NCBI GenBank assembly: GCA_947493995.1
Contig: CANLTJ010000002.1
Location: 124,001-188,000 of the forward strand
DNA from: an uncultured Arachnia sp.
Lineage (GTDB): Bacteria > Actinomycetota > Actinomycetes > Propionibacteriales > Propionibacteriaceae
Length of the DNA stretch: 64,000 nt
Reading direction: 5' to 3'
In this document: in pieces, positions 41,556-50,588 of the stretch
How the letters are laid out: each line of letters opens with the position of its first letter
Position numbering within the stretch: the first letter of the stretch is position 1
Notes under the pieces: model-generated
Seen by the model: the letters and a program-made list of their open reading frames with translations, nothing else
Database searches by the model: none
What the model was told of the DNA's origin: nothing
Program-made: the position numbers and the translations under genes

Positions 41556-43910
41556 TCACGTGTTTTCGACGTTGATGATCTCCGCGTCGAACGTCTCGGC
41601 CAGCAGTGCCGCCGCAGCCTCGTCGGCGTTCAGCAACTCCGCATCGTCGTCGGAGGCGATATTGTCCTCGCCTGTCCCGGATTCGTTCTCCGGGACCGAC
41701 GCAGCACTGGCCGCCTCCGCGAACGAGGGCTTCTGTCGTTCAGGTGGCTGCGGACTCTGGGGCTGCTCGGCCGACGGCTGAGCGCGTGGGATGGGCTCCG
41801 ACGCCGTCCCTGCCGGCTGTGGTGCCGGTTGCTCCCCGGACTTCGCCACCACCGCCTGGATAGTGAGCTCCACGCCGATGACCTCGATGAGCGAATCGGC
41901 AAGGACGTCGTGGTTGCCGCTTGCTGCAAAGTTCTCGCGTGCCCCCGGGTTCGCGAATGCCAGGATGAGCCTACCGTCCTTCACCTCAGCCACCTGCGCG
42001 TTCTGAGACAGCAGCATGAAGGTGAACCGGCGTCGACCCTTCACCTCCTCCAACACGTTCGGCCACATCTGCCGGAGTTCGGACGTGGTCAGAGTGGAGC
42101 GGCCGGGCGCGCCCTGCTTCTTGGCGACGGGCTCGGGCTTCTCCGCCGTCGGCGCGCCGCGACCGGTGGCCGGGGCGCCTGCGGGACGCTGTCGTAAAGG
42201 TTGCCGCGACGGGGCAGGAGTGACAGCGTCGGTCTCCAATGCCTTCTTAGGCTGACGGGTCTGCTCCACCGGCCGGGTGTCGGGCTCGGTCCGTCCGGCT
42301 GCCGATGTGGGTGGTGCAGTTGGGGCAGCCGGCGCCGTCGCGGGTGCTGCCCGGGTAGCGGTCTCGGCCCGCGGTGCTCGCGACGCCGTCGGATCCGGGC
42401 GCGCAGCGGATGCGTCGGTGGGCCGGCGTCCCTCGACGTCATCCCAGTTCTTCACCGGCTCCTCCCCAGATCCCATCATCCCGACGCGACGCTCCAGTCG
42501 GTCCATGCGGGCGGCCAGGCCTCGCTCCTCCACATCCGCTCCCGGCAGGAGGACCCGGGCGCACATCAGTTCCAGGTGGAGCCGGGGGGCGGTGGTGCCG
42601 CGCATGTCGGTGAGCCCGGAGGCGATCACCTCGGCGGCGCGCGTGAGTTCACCCCGTCCCATGCCCGCCACCTGCGTGGCGAGGCGCTGCGCCTGATCCG
42701 TGGACACTTCCAGCATCCCGTTCTCGGCGGCGTCGGGGACGGCGGAGAGGATCACGAGGTCGCGCAGACGCCGCAGCAGGTCCTCCCCGAAGCGGCGGGG
42801 GTCCTGCCCCACTTCGATGACTTTATCGATGGTGCGGAACACTCCCGCCCCGTCGCCTGCGGCGAAGGCATCCATGATCTCGTCCAGCAAGGCATCGGGC
42901 GTGTAGCCGAGGAGCGCCGCCGCCTGTTCATGACCGACGCCGTCCTCGCCAGCGCCCCCCAGGAGTTGGTCCAGCACCGAGAGCGCGTCGCGAACGGACC
43001 CGCCGCCGGCGCGCACCACCAGCGGCAGCGCTGCCTGGTCCACATTCACGCCCTCGGCGTCGCAGATCTGCGACAAGTAGTCGGTGAGGATGCGCGGTGG
43101 CACCAGCCGGAAGGGGTAGTGGTGGGTGCGGGAGCGGATGGTGCCGATCACCTTCTCCGGCTCGGTGGTGGCGAACACGAACTTGGCGTGCGGTGGCGGC
43201 TCCTCCACGAGCTTCAGCAAAGCATTGAAGCCGGCTGTGGTCACCATGTGGGCCTCGTCGACGATGTAGATCTTGTACCGGCTGGCGACGGGCGCGAAGA
43301 AGGCGCGCTCCCGCAGGTCCCGAGCATCCTCCACGCCGCCGTGGGAGGCGGCGTCGATCTCGATGACGTCGATGCTGCCCGGGCCGCCGCGCGCCAGGTC
43401 CATGCACGACTGGCACACGCCGCACGGCGTGGACGTGGGGCCCTGCACACAGTTCAGACAGCGAGCCAGAATGCGGGCCGACGTCGTCTTTCCGCAGCCA
43501 CGCGGACCGGAGAACAGGTACGCGTGGTTGACCTTGTTGTTGTCGAGCGCTCGCTGCAGGGGGACGGTGACGTGGTCCTGGCCGATGACCTCGGCGAACG
43601 TCTCCGGACGGTATCGCCTGTAGAGGGCCAGCGGGGCGGCGGGCACCTGGGGAGCGCGCTCGGCGTCAGCTTCCATAACGGCGGACTGCGGAAGCCACGA
43701 CGACTCCTCCGCCCCCGACACTCCAGCCGGCTCGGCTTCGTCGACGTCACCAAAGAGTCCTGGACCATCCTGGGCAGGTTGTTCCTCCGCGAAATCCTCG
43801 CCGAACAGGTCTGGTCCGTCCTGCGAGGGCAGGCCAGCTGACGCATCGTCGCTGATCGCGTCGTCTGCTTCGTCGCTTGGCCCGTACTGGTCCCGATAGT
43901 CCTGTTCCAC
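41556..43910 (-). CDS. dnaX: DNA polymerase III subunits gamma/tau
   Basis: Clamp-loader ATPase of 784 aa. The conserved start LYRRYRPETFAEVIGQDHV appears only after about 94 residues of acidic extension, which includes QDGPDLFGEDF and, 16 residues on, QDGPGLFGDVD. The core follows: Walker A GPRGCGKTTS, four zinc Cys (CLNC...CGVCQSC), Walker B YIVDEAHM, sensor 1 FVFATTEPEKV. The region from about residue 470 to 610 is disordered Ala/Pro/Arg-rich, then a tau-type domain. GTG at 43910 is the only supported start; Met79 (43676) would remove most of the extension but has no ribosome site. Confidence 0.95.
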   Translation of the reverse strand: MEQDYRDQYGPSDEADDAISDDASAGLPSQDGPDLFGEDFAEEQPAQDGPGLFGDVDEAEPAGVSGAEESSWLPQSAVMEADAERAPQVPAAPLALYRRYRPETFAEVIGQDHVTVPLQRALDNNKVNHAYLFSGPRGCGKTTSARILARCLNCVQGPTSTPCGVCQSCMDLARGGPGSIDVIEIDAASHGGVEDARDLRERAFFAPVASRYKIYIVDEAHMVTTAGFNALLKLVEEPPPHAKFVFATTEPEKVIGTIRSRTHHYPFRLVPPRILTDYLSQICDAEGVNVDQAALPLVVRAGGGSVRDALSVLDQLLGGAGEDGVGHEQAAALLGYTPDALLDEIMDAFAAGDGAGVFRTIDKVIEVGQDPRRFGEDLLRRLRDLVILSAVPDAAENGMLEVSTDQAQRLATQVAGMGRGELTRAAEVIASGLTDMRGTTAPRLHLELMCARVLLPGADVEERGLAARMDRLERRVGMMGSGEEPVKNWDDVEGRRPTDASAARPDPTASRAPRAETATRAAPATAPAAPTAPPTSAAGRTEPDTRPVEQTRQPKKALETDAVTPAPSRQPLRQRPAGAPATGRGAPTAEKPEPVAKKQGAPGRSTLTTSELRQMWPNVLEEVKGRRRFTFMLLSQNAQVAEVKDGRLILAFANPGARENFAASGNHDVLADSLIEVIGVELTIQAVVAKSGEQPAPQPAGTASEPIPRAQPSAEQPQSPQPPERQKPSFAEAASAASVPENESGTGEDNIASDDDAELLNADEAAAALLAETFDAEIINVENT

Positions 43911-43983
43911 GATGATCAGCCTATGTCAGCGCACCGACATTCGACGCTACGGATCAGGACCTGACCCCGGGGTACAGAAAAAG

Positions 43984-44069
43984 GCCCCTCGCGCACCCAG
44001 AAGAGCTCACTTACCCTTGCTGCCTTCCGACCCTGGGGGAGTTGGGCGAGTTACTGCCGCGCGAGGAAC
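43984..44069 (-). ncRNA. ffs: Small signal recognition particle RNA (4.5S type)
   Basis: On the minus strand the strongly conserved tip GGTCGGAAGGCAGCAAGGGT includes the GGAA tetraloop and the Ffh-binding asymmetric loop. The ends CCTCGCGC (plus 43987-43994) and GCGCGAGG (44059-44066) pair to close the hairpin. It binds Ffh to target membrane proteins. Lies 70 bp upstream of dnaX on the same strand, a frequent actinobacterial position. End points are approximate to a few bases. Confidence 0.93.
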
Positions 44070-44394
44070 CGACGACAAGCTTAGCTGATCCCAAGCCGTT
44101 GACCAGTTCGCCTCACACGATCATGCCGAAACACCGGCCCACGGGTCACACGCTGGCTGGGGAGGGCGCTTCCGGCTGTGTCGGGCGACCACCGCCGGTC
44201 GTAGGGACGGGGAGGGGGCACCGCGTGAAGCGGTAGCGAGAAGCGAGCGGCTGCAACGAATGGAACAGCGGAGACAGAACCTCTATTCTACAAATCCGAC
44301 AAAAGTTCCATCAGTCCCCAATCAGCCGTCTTGGAATGGCACCACAGCGGTGTTATCGTCAGGAATTCGCATTTGCACTTTGAAAGGCTTCAGC
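44070..44394. other. Intergenic region upstream of L,D-transpeptidase gene
   Basis: No gene in these 325 bases. Two small hairpins are visible, CGACC/GGTCG near 44186-44201 and ACCGC-GTGAA-GCGGT at 44220-44234, followed by an A-rich stretch. The transpeptidase ATG (44395) has GAAAGG 9 bases upstream. The G-rich segment before it (near 44200-44220) made me consider a c-di-AMP riboswitch, but the consensus is not met. Confidence 0.4.
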
Positions 44395-45381
44395 ATGCTC
44401 AAGCGCGCGTTGCACCTCATCCTCGCCACCGTGATGGGGGCCACCCTGGGTCTTGCAGCGTGGCCGCAAGAAGCACAGGCCGCTGAGCCGACCGTCTACA
44501 CCCAGCCCGGCGACCACTTCGTCAATGGCCGCTACTGGAGGACGTCCTGCGAGAAATACTCCTCCACTGTCGTGCGCTGCCGCACCGAGATATTCGCCAC
44601 CAAAGTGATCAAGCACGGCAACAACTACTACAACCACAACGGCTGGGTCTTCAACAACATGACCTACCTGCCATCGGATGAGGCACAGTGGGCCGGTAAC
44701 CCATTGGCCTACAACGTCCAGTGGAGCGCGACGGACGGTCGCAAGTGGCGGACCGAGTGCAACACCGCTGCCACCGGCAAGGGTGGGTGCCGCTCCTACG
44801 TTCTCATCTCGCATGTGGTCAGCACCGGCGGGACATTCAAGCGCCAGAGCGATTGGGTGTTCAACAACATGGTGAAGTTCACCACCTCGACTCTTCCCGC
44901 GGTGAAGACGATTCCTGCACGCTCGGCCCCCGTAGCCAACATGCCGGTGGAGAAGCCTTTCGTGCCGCCAAAGCCGAAGCCGGCTCCGCCAGCGGTTGAC
45001 CCGTCCTTCCGTGCCGACTCACGCTGCTACACCGGCCGGGTGCTGTGCATCTCGAAGAATCAGCGCAAGATGGCCTACATGATCAACGGCAAGATTCAGG
45101 ACACGGTGACGGTGAGGTTCGGGTCCGAACTGACGCCCACCCGAAACGGCAACTGGACGTTGTTCCGCAAGTCCCGCGACCATGTTTCAAGCCTGTATGG
45201 CTCTGCGATGCCGTTCGCGATGTTCTTCTCGGGTGGTCAGGCCGTGCACTATTCGGCTGATTTCGCGGCCCGCGGGTACAACGGCTCGTCACACGGCTGC
45301 GTGAACGTCCGCGACTACAACGCCTTGAAGGCGATGTACGAGTCAATCCGAATTGGTGACCGGGTGGTTGTCTACAACTGA
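44395..45381 (+). CDS. Secreted L,D-transpeptidase with N-terminal double repeat module
   Basis: Exported enzyme of 328 aa; signal peptide residues 1-29 (ends AQA). Residues about 44-162 are the same two-half module as in the M15 peptidase at 27695 (GRYWRTSC, RCRTEI, GWVFNNM; then GRKWRTEC, GGCRSY, DWVFNNM). After a Pro/Lys linker comes a YkuD catalytic domain (about 210-328) with SSHGCVNVRDY, Cys302 the nucleophile, forming 3-3 cross-links in peptidoglycan or anchoring proteins. ATG 44395 is chosen because it begins the signal peptide; the frame runs 45 codons further without a site. A strong terminator follows. Confidence 0.92.
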   Translation: MLKRALHLILATVMGATLGLAAWPQEAQAAEPTVYTQPGDHFVNGRYWRTSCEKYSSTVVRCRTEIFATKVIKHGNNYYNHNGWVFNNMTYLPSDEAQWAGNPLAYNVQWSATDGRKWRTECNTAATGKGGCRSYVLISHVVSTGGTFKRQSDWVFNNMVKFTTSTLPAVKTIPARSAPVANMPVEKPFVPPKPKPAPPAVDPSFRADSRCYTGRVLCISKNQRKMAYMINGKIQDTVTVRFGSELTPTRNGNWTLFRKSRDHVSSLYGSAMPFAMFFSGGQAVHYSADFAARGYNGSSHGCVNVRDYNALKAMYESIRIGDRVVVYN

Positions 45382-45403
45382 TCCGATACCGAGACACAAT
45401 GCA

Positions 45404-45441
45404 GCTGCGACGCATCCCCGAGGGAGGCGTCGCAGTTGTCT
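45404..45441 (+). terminator. Intrinsic terminator after L,D-transpeptidase gene
   Basis: CTGCGACGC and GCGTCGCAG pair (9 bp, one more with G-U) around a 13-base loop, followed by TTGTCTTT. Confidence 0.85.
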
Positions 45442-45550
45442 TTCACCAATCAGTTGTGGGAACCACTCAGGCGGGCGACGCGACCAGCGTTGCCCAACTG
45501 TTCCATCCCTGCCTGACTCACGAGTGGTGCGTCCCTGAGAGCCGTGAACC

Positions 45551-46789
45551 ATGAGACGTGCGCTGACCCGAATCCTCTCCGGGAGCGCCATTGGCCAAGG
45601 TGCACTGCTACTCGCTGCGCCCCTACTCACCAGGCTGTACACCACCGACGAGTTCGCCGTCCTTGTGATTGTCACATCGATCGCCGTGGTCGTCGGTGGA
45701 TTGGCAACGCTCTCTCTCGATAGAGCGATCACCCTGCCCTCTGAGAATGTCAAGGCGTTTGCTCTTCTTCGCGCCAGTGCGCTTACCAGCGTCGTCGTAA
45801 CTGTGATCTTCCTGGCAGTGGGATGGTTCACTCGTGACCTCATGGCCGATCTCTTTGCCATGCCCGCGTTCGCGAACCTGTGGTGGCTCCCGGCCATCAC
45901 CAGTTTGTTCGTGGCCTCACGAACACTCTCTGGCGCATGGCTGGTGCGTGAGCGCCAGCATCGTCGGTTGGGCCGCCGCAACGCCATCCAGGGTTTGGGG
46001 CAAGTCGCGTGGTCAATAGGCGCTGGTTTGGCAGGTCTGGGGGCTCTCGGTATCGGTGCAAGTTTGGCGGTGGGAAGGCTCGCCGGGACCGTCGGTGCCC
46101 TACCACACCGAAGTCAGAGACTATCGATGACTTGGGTTTCAATGCGGGCCGCCCTTTACGAATATCGCTCCTTCCCTCTTGTCAACACTTGGTCTAAACT
46201 CGCCAACCAGATCGGTGCCCAAGCGCCGACTCTCCTGTTCGCGGCTCTGTATGGTCCGGTGGCCGCAGGGCTGTACGCGTTGACCGTCAGGATGATCTCG
46301 GCGCCTGCCGGAGTTTTCATTGAAGCAGCGGCGCAGTTCTTTGAAGGAGAGTTCGCCGTCAGACTACGAGAAGGGCGCTCTGACCTTGTGGCGCTTATTC
46401 AATCGACCTCGTGGAGGCTGGGGGCACTGACCTTGTTGCCAGCTTCCGTTGTCGTCTTCTTGGGACCACCGCTTTTCGCTTTCGTATTCGGACCGGAGTG
46501 GAGAGGCGCCGGTGTATACGCACAAGTGATGGCACTGATGACGGTGGCGCAGATGGCTGTCACGCCCATCTCTTCCGCACTGGTGCTGATGGGGTACCAG
46601 CGTGCTCAGTTGGTCTGGGACGTGACCAGGGGGGTGTTGACCTCAGCGGCCATAGTCTTACCGCACACTTTGGGACTGAGCAGCGAGGTTGCGATCTTTG
46701 CCTTGACCTTTGTCATGATCGCCTGGTACGCAATCGCTTATTGGCTTTGCGTGCACGGTGCTCGACGGAGGTCTGCCTCGGGCAGCTGA
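45551..46789 (+). CDS. Wzx-like polysaccharide flippase
   Basis: Protein of 412 aa with about 12 membrane helices, of the oligosaccharide flippase family (start ALTRILSGSAIGQGALLLAA then PLLTRLYTTDEFAVLVI, a typical family opening). Expected to flip the lipid-linked repeat unit made by the minus-strand operon. It is transcribed toward that operon and its last 77 bases overlap the 3' end of the polymerase gene in antisense. Confidence 0.9.
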   Translation: MRRALTRILSGSAIGQGALLLAAPLLTRLYTTDEFAVLVIVTSIAVVVGGLATLSLDRAITLPSENVKAFALLRASALTSVVVTVIFLAVGWFTRDLMADLFAMPAFANLWWLPAITSLFVASRTLSGAWLVRERQHRRLGRRNAIQGLGQVAWSIGAGLAGLGALGIGASLAVGRLAGTVGALPHRSQRLSMTWVSMRAALYEYRSFPLVNTWSKLANQIGAQAPTLLFAALYGPVAAGLYALTVRMISAPAGVFIEAAAQFFEGEFAVRLREGRSDLVALIQSTSWRLGALTLLPASVVVFLGPPLFAFVFGPEWRGAGVYAQVMALMTVAQMAVTPISSALVLMGYQRAQLVWDVTRGVLTSAAIVLPHTLGLSSEVAIFALTFVMIAWYAIAYWLCVHGARRRSASGS

Positions 46790-48131
46790 CGGCTTCGGAT
46801 GATTGATCGAACCGTCTAAAGCCATAGTCCCTCGGCATGATTGCCACCAGGATCAGCGCCGCAACCAGACCGTGCGACAACATTGCAGTCAGAACGGAGG
46901 CATTCGCGAGCGCGACGGCCGGCATGGTCATGATCACGCCGACCACCCCGACGGGCAGTCCGTCGGAAACACGGTCGAGGACTTTCAGATATACAAGCAG
47001 GACGACGCCAGCCGCCACGAGACCTGCCCAACCGAAGTTGGCGAAACCGTCAGCGAACATGTTTGCATTTGCTGCCATCGTGGGCAGACCGGCCATCCAC
47101 TCTCCGATGACATAGGGGGGAGCGGCGTTGTAGGGATAATCCACAAAACTCCGGAAGACTGAATGTCCCAGATGAACCTGCGGATGTTCGGAGAAGAACT
47201 CGACGTACACCGAGGTAAGGACGCCTGGTGTCACCACGAAACGGCGTACTAACAAAGAAGTTAGGAGGATGTTGCCAGTCACATGGTCGAGGATCGCGGA
47301 CGTCACGATCAGAATAGACGTACCCCACATCAGAACGAGCCCATCGATGGCCCGTTTTCCTCGCCGCAGTAGGCAAGCAAGGATGAACCAAGCGGGAATC
47401 ACCAGTATCATGCTTTTAAAGCCAGTTGAGGAGTACAAGACCAACTGTCCTATAACCCCAGACGCGATCCACATACGACGGCGTAGAAACAAGCCTCGAG
47501 CAACCAACAACGGGTTGACCACATTCGCCTGAGAAAATACAAGATAACTGAGGATGCGCACACCCTCAAGATTCGTCGCATATTCTCCCCGAACGTCGTA
47601 CACGTCGAGAAAGCTAAGAAAACGCAAGTCAATACCGTGCGTTACCGCAAGCAGCGAATACGTAACCGCCGAGACGGTAGCCACCACAAGCCCTATAGAA
47701 GATGACGAGATAGGAACCGTAAGGGGACGCACTGAGCCCCGGAGCCCGAGGCAGATCCCGGCGAAGACGGCCGCTACCACTAGTCCAAGCATGACCGCTT
47801 GACTGTCGTCGCGATACGGCATATACGGGGCCATGAGGATGGTGGGAGCGACGGTGATAACAAAGAGCACCCACAAGACCACACTGGAACCCCGGTCGAC
47901 ACGCCGCGGCAGGGCGAGCGCTGCGCCAGTTGCCACAAAGAGGGATATGACAACGACATCTGTGTTTGGGGAGCGGTATCGGTAGCCGAGATAGCTGAAA
48001 GCCGGCGAGACGAGTTCGGCGTACACCCAGTGCAGGACGAAGGCGAAGATCAACATGCTTACGGGTACGAAAATGAGCTGGCGGCCAGGGAATTCAACAG
48101 TTCTTCCGATTGAGGTTGAAGAGGAAGTCAT
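46713..48131 (-). CDS. Wzy-like O-antigen/exopolysaccharide polymerase candidate
   Basis: Integral membrane protein of 472 aa with about 11-12 helices and a large outside loop around residues 290-345 (VLTSVYVEFFSEHPQVHLGH, VIGEWMAGLPTMAANANMFA). Sequence similarity among polymerases is low, so the call rests on topology and on its place in the locus beside a flippase. ATG 48131 has GAAGGAAC upstream; the longer frame is excluded. The 85-bp gap to the next gene upstream is larger than elsewhere in the operon. Base composition here is visibly less GC-rich than the flanks. Confidence 0.75.
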   Translation of the reverse strand: MTSSSTSIGRTVEFPGRQLIFVPVSMLIFAFVLHWVYAELVSPAFSYLGYRYRSPNTDVVVISLFVATGAALALPRRVDRGSSVVLWVLFVITVAPTILMAPYMPYRDDSQAVMLGLVVAAVFAGICLGLRGSVRPLTVPISSSSIGLVVATVSAVTYSLLAVTHGIDLRFLSFLDVYDVRGEYATNLEGVRILSYLVFSQANVVNPLLVARGLFLRRRMWIASGVIGQLVLYSSTGFKSMILVIPAWFILACLLRRGKRAIDGLVLMWGTSILIVTSAILDHVTGNILLTSLLVRRFVVTPGVLTSVYVEFFSEHPQVHLGHSVFRSFVDYPYNAAPPYVIGEWMAGLPTMAANANMFADGFANFGWAGLVAAGVVLLVYLKVLDRVSDGLPVGVVGVIMTMPAVALANASVLTAMLSHGLVAALILVAIMPRDYGFRRFDQSSEAVSCPRQTSVEHRARKANKRLRTRRS

Positions 48132-48216
48132 ATAGGTTCCTTCACACCTTCTTCGGCCCCCTGCAACTTTTGGTGCATTTGCCATTCGTTCACTCGAGTC
48201 CTGCAATTGTTCAGAT

Positions 48217-49446
48217 TCACGAGACATCCGGCGGACTGCCACATCTGCGGAGCACCTCCTCAAGACGAATCGCCAGCGAACGGTAATCGTAGTTGGCAAT
48301 CACATGGCTGCGAGCGTTCGCCCCCCACGCACGTTTGCGGTCGTCAGCCACCGAGGCCATCTCAGCCATCGCGCTCCCAATCGCCGTCGCGTCATCAGCA
48401 GGAACGACAACGCCGCAATCAGCTTCGAGAACGAGATTATTCCTAGCGTTGCTCGCGATGAGAATTGGCCGCGCCGCCGCCGCGTAGTCGAAGAGCTTGT
48501 TCATGCTCACGCCGTAACGGTAGACATCGAGATCCAGAACGTTGATGACCGCCACGTCCGCGTGCGTCATCATCAATGGAACCCGATTCTTTGGCACAGG
48601 AGCTATGAAGCTTACTCGGTCTCCGTGCGCTGAACTGGCGGCTCGGTTCTCGAGCAGGGGACGCTCGGCGCCGTTCCCCACAACGACGAGTCTCAAGCGT
48701 TCGTCGGCTTCGGCAGCCGCCAGAAAACCGTCAACTATCGCCCCGACCCCGTTGGCCCGCCCCAGAGACCCCAAGTACATATAGGTGAACTCATCGGAGG
48801 CGGCGGGCGGTGAGCCGTCGAAGTCGTCGGCATCCGTGCCGTTCGAGATCCAGAAGATCTTGTCCTCGGGCACTCCCTGCGATGCGAGGTATTCAGAAGC
48901 GAACGGCAGCAGCGTGATGATCGCGGTCGCACGTGAACAAAGAACTCGCTCCAGGCGCCGCAACATCCACGTCCGGACCCCGCGAGCGGGTAGCTTGCCC
49001 ATGTCGATCAAGGTCTGCGGCCACAAGTCACGGATCTCGAACACGAATGGGGCCCCTGCGCGACGCGCAAGGATCGAGGCGCCCCACGCGGCGAGCGGAT
49101 GCACAGTGCTACCGATGACGGCGTCCGGTCTCGGAAGATCCTGCGTGCTGGCCCGCCGCAGCAGCGCCACCGTGAAAGTGAGCATGTTGATCAGCCGACC
49201 GACCCCGGTGCGGTACTCCGGAGTACGAAGGAAACGGAAGGCGACCCCACCACTGGACCGGTCAGTCCAAGGAGCACTAGAGATCCCGCGACGGCGTCGA
49301 CCGGAAGGATGTTCTGTACTCGCAGCCAGCAGGACGCTGGTCCAGTCACGTTCCAACAATCGTTGAGCCAACGAATAGTGCCGGGAGCCCGATGCGGTCT
49401 CCTTCGGATCAGACGCGTAGTGGTTGACAATCCACAGTGTCTTCAC
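48217..49446 (-). CDS. Glycosyltransferase family 4
   Basis: GT-B fold enzyme of 409 aa adding one sugar to the lipid-linked oligosaccharide. N-terminal acceptor domain (LWIVNHYASDPKETASGSRH) and C-terminal donor domain (YMYLGSLGRANGVGAIVDGF, VYRYGVSMNKLFDYAAAARP with the E/K-x7 type nucleotide-sugar region). Resembles WbuB-type transferases. Start overlaps the upstream stop (ATGA). Confidence 0.88.
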   Translation of the reverse strand: MKTLWIVNHYASDPKETASGSRHYSLAQRLLERDWTSVLLAASTEHPSGRRRRGISSAPWTDRSSGGVAFRFLRTPEYRTGVGRLINMLTFTVALLRRASTQDLPRPDAVIGSTVHPLAAWGASILARRAGAPFVFEIRDLWPQTLIDMGKLPARGVRTWMLRRLERVLCSRATAIITLLPFASEYLASQGVPEDKIFWISNGTDADDFDGSPPAASDEFTYMYLGSLGRANGVGAIVDGFLAAAEADERLRLVVVGNGAERPLLENRAASSAHGDRVSFIAPVPKNRVPLMMTHADVAVINVLDLDVYRYGVSMNKLFDYAAAARPILIASNARNNLVLEADCGVVVPADDATAIGSAMAEMASVADDRKRAWGANARSHVIANYDYRSLAIRLEEVLRRCGSPPDVS

Positions 49447-50588
49447 GACGACCCCAGAAGACGACGGTATTCGTCAAGCATGCGGGCAGACTCAGCGTCC
49501 CAGCGTGGCAGGACTGTCTGCGAGATCATCCGTTGGCCCGCTTCGACAGCGTGACTGTCGACGGACGCCATCGCCTCAACGAGGGATTCCACCGTCGGAG
49601 TGACCTTCCACATGGAGCTCTCCCCGCCAAGGAGCCGGTCGACTTCGACCAAGTCGGTGTAGAAGAAGGGGATGCCTGCCATCGAGTATTCAAGCGCCTT
49701 GTTTGGCAGCGACAACGCATACGAGAGACAGCCAGGCTCGATGAGGCAGAGCCCCACATCCGCCCCCGCCACGGTGTCCACGACGACATCGGAAGGTACC
49801 GATCCGGAGTAATGGATGTTGGCGTGTGAATCGGCGTAGGAGCGAACGCGCTCAACCAGCGCGCCAGTACCGACAAAGACGACATGGTCGCCATGCGACT
49901 CGCGCGACGCGAAAGCCTCGAGGATCTCAGGGATGTGACGGTGGGGCACGATATTACCGACGTGCACATAGACCCGGCTTGTTTGCGGAATGCCGTGCTT
50001 GGCTCGAAGGTCGACGGGTCGAAGAGCTTCTGCACGGCTCGGTGAGTTGTGCACGGAGATCACGGGAGTACCCGGATACATATCGCGATACCATTGAGCG
50101 ATCGAATCATTGACGACGAAGACCGCGTCACATCGGCGGACATAAAGCCTTTCAATGAGCCGGAAGAGCATGCCCTGAATCCCGACTGACGTGGATGTCT
50201 CCGTCTCAAGCTCGTGAGTGTCGTAGATCAGGGCGGCCCTGTGCATGCGAGCGATCGCATGACTGACGGGTAATACTGCGACGGAATGCGCGTTGACAAC
50301 CCGCACAGGGCGGTTCTTCCAGTGTCGGTACACCGCCATGGACCATGCGACCCGTTCCCGGACCCGCCCAACAGTGGAACGCGGACGCTTGTGTGGCGAA
50401 GCGCCAATACGTTCCACCGACCGGTGTTCGTCGAGTGCCTCGACGGGTGGCAGACCCTCCGTCCGTCGCCCACAAACAACGACGTGGTCGACGAGCTTGG
50501 CATCCGCCACGGCTTTGGTCTGGCGAAAGATCCGGCTCTCGTTCACGATCGCCGCCGGATAGATATGGAGGTTCAAGTTCTCACTCAT
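49443..50588 (-). CDS. Glycosyltransferase (GT4-like)
   Basis: Protein of 381 aa. It shows LIYDTHELETETSTS in the N-terminal domain and VYVHVGNIVPHRHIPEILEA, LSYALSLPNKALEYSMAGIP in the donor domain, the latter matching the usual GT4 layout around the nucleotide-sugar site. Overlaps its neighbours on both sides by ATGA. Sugar unknown. Confidence 0.85.
   Translation of the reverse strand: MSENLNLHIYPAAIVNESRIFRQTKAVADAKLVDHVVVCGRRTEGLPPVEALDEHRSVERIGASPHKRPRSTVGRVRERVAWSMAVYRHWKNRPVRVVNAHSVAVLPVSHAIARMHRAALIYDTHELETETSTSVGIQGMLFRLIERLYVRRCDAVFVVNDSIAQWYRDMYPGTPVISVHNSPSRAEALRPVDLRAKHGIPQTSRVYVHVGNIVPHRHIPEILEAFASRESHGDHVVFVGTGALVERVRSYADSHANIHYSGSVPSDVVVDTVAGADVGLCLIEPGCLSYALSLPNKALEYSMAGIPFFYTDLVEVDRLLGGESSMWKVTPTVESLVEAMASVDSHAVEAGQRMISQTVLPRWDAESARMLDEYRRLLGSS

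Noticed and set aside
44070..44394. c-di-AMP (ydaO-type) riboswitch before the L,D-transpeptidase gene
   Set aside because: A G-rich piece is suggestive and such switches do precede wall hydrolase genes in Actinobacteria, but the conserved core and pseudoknot elements could not be laid out.
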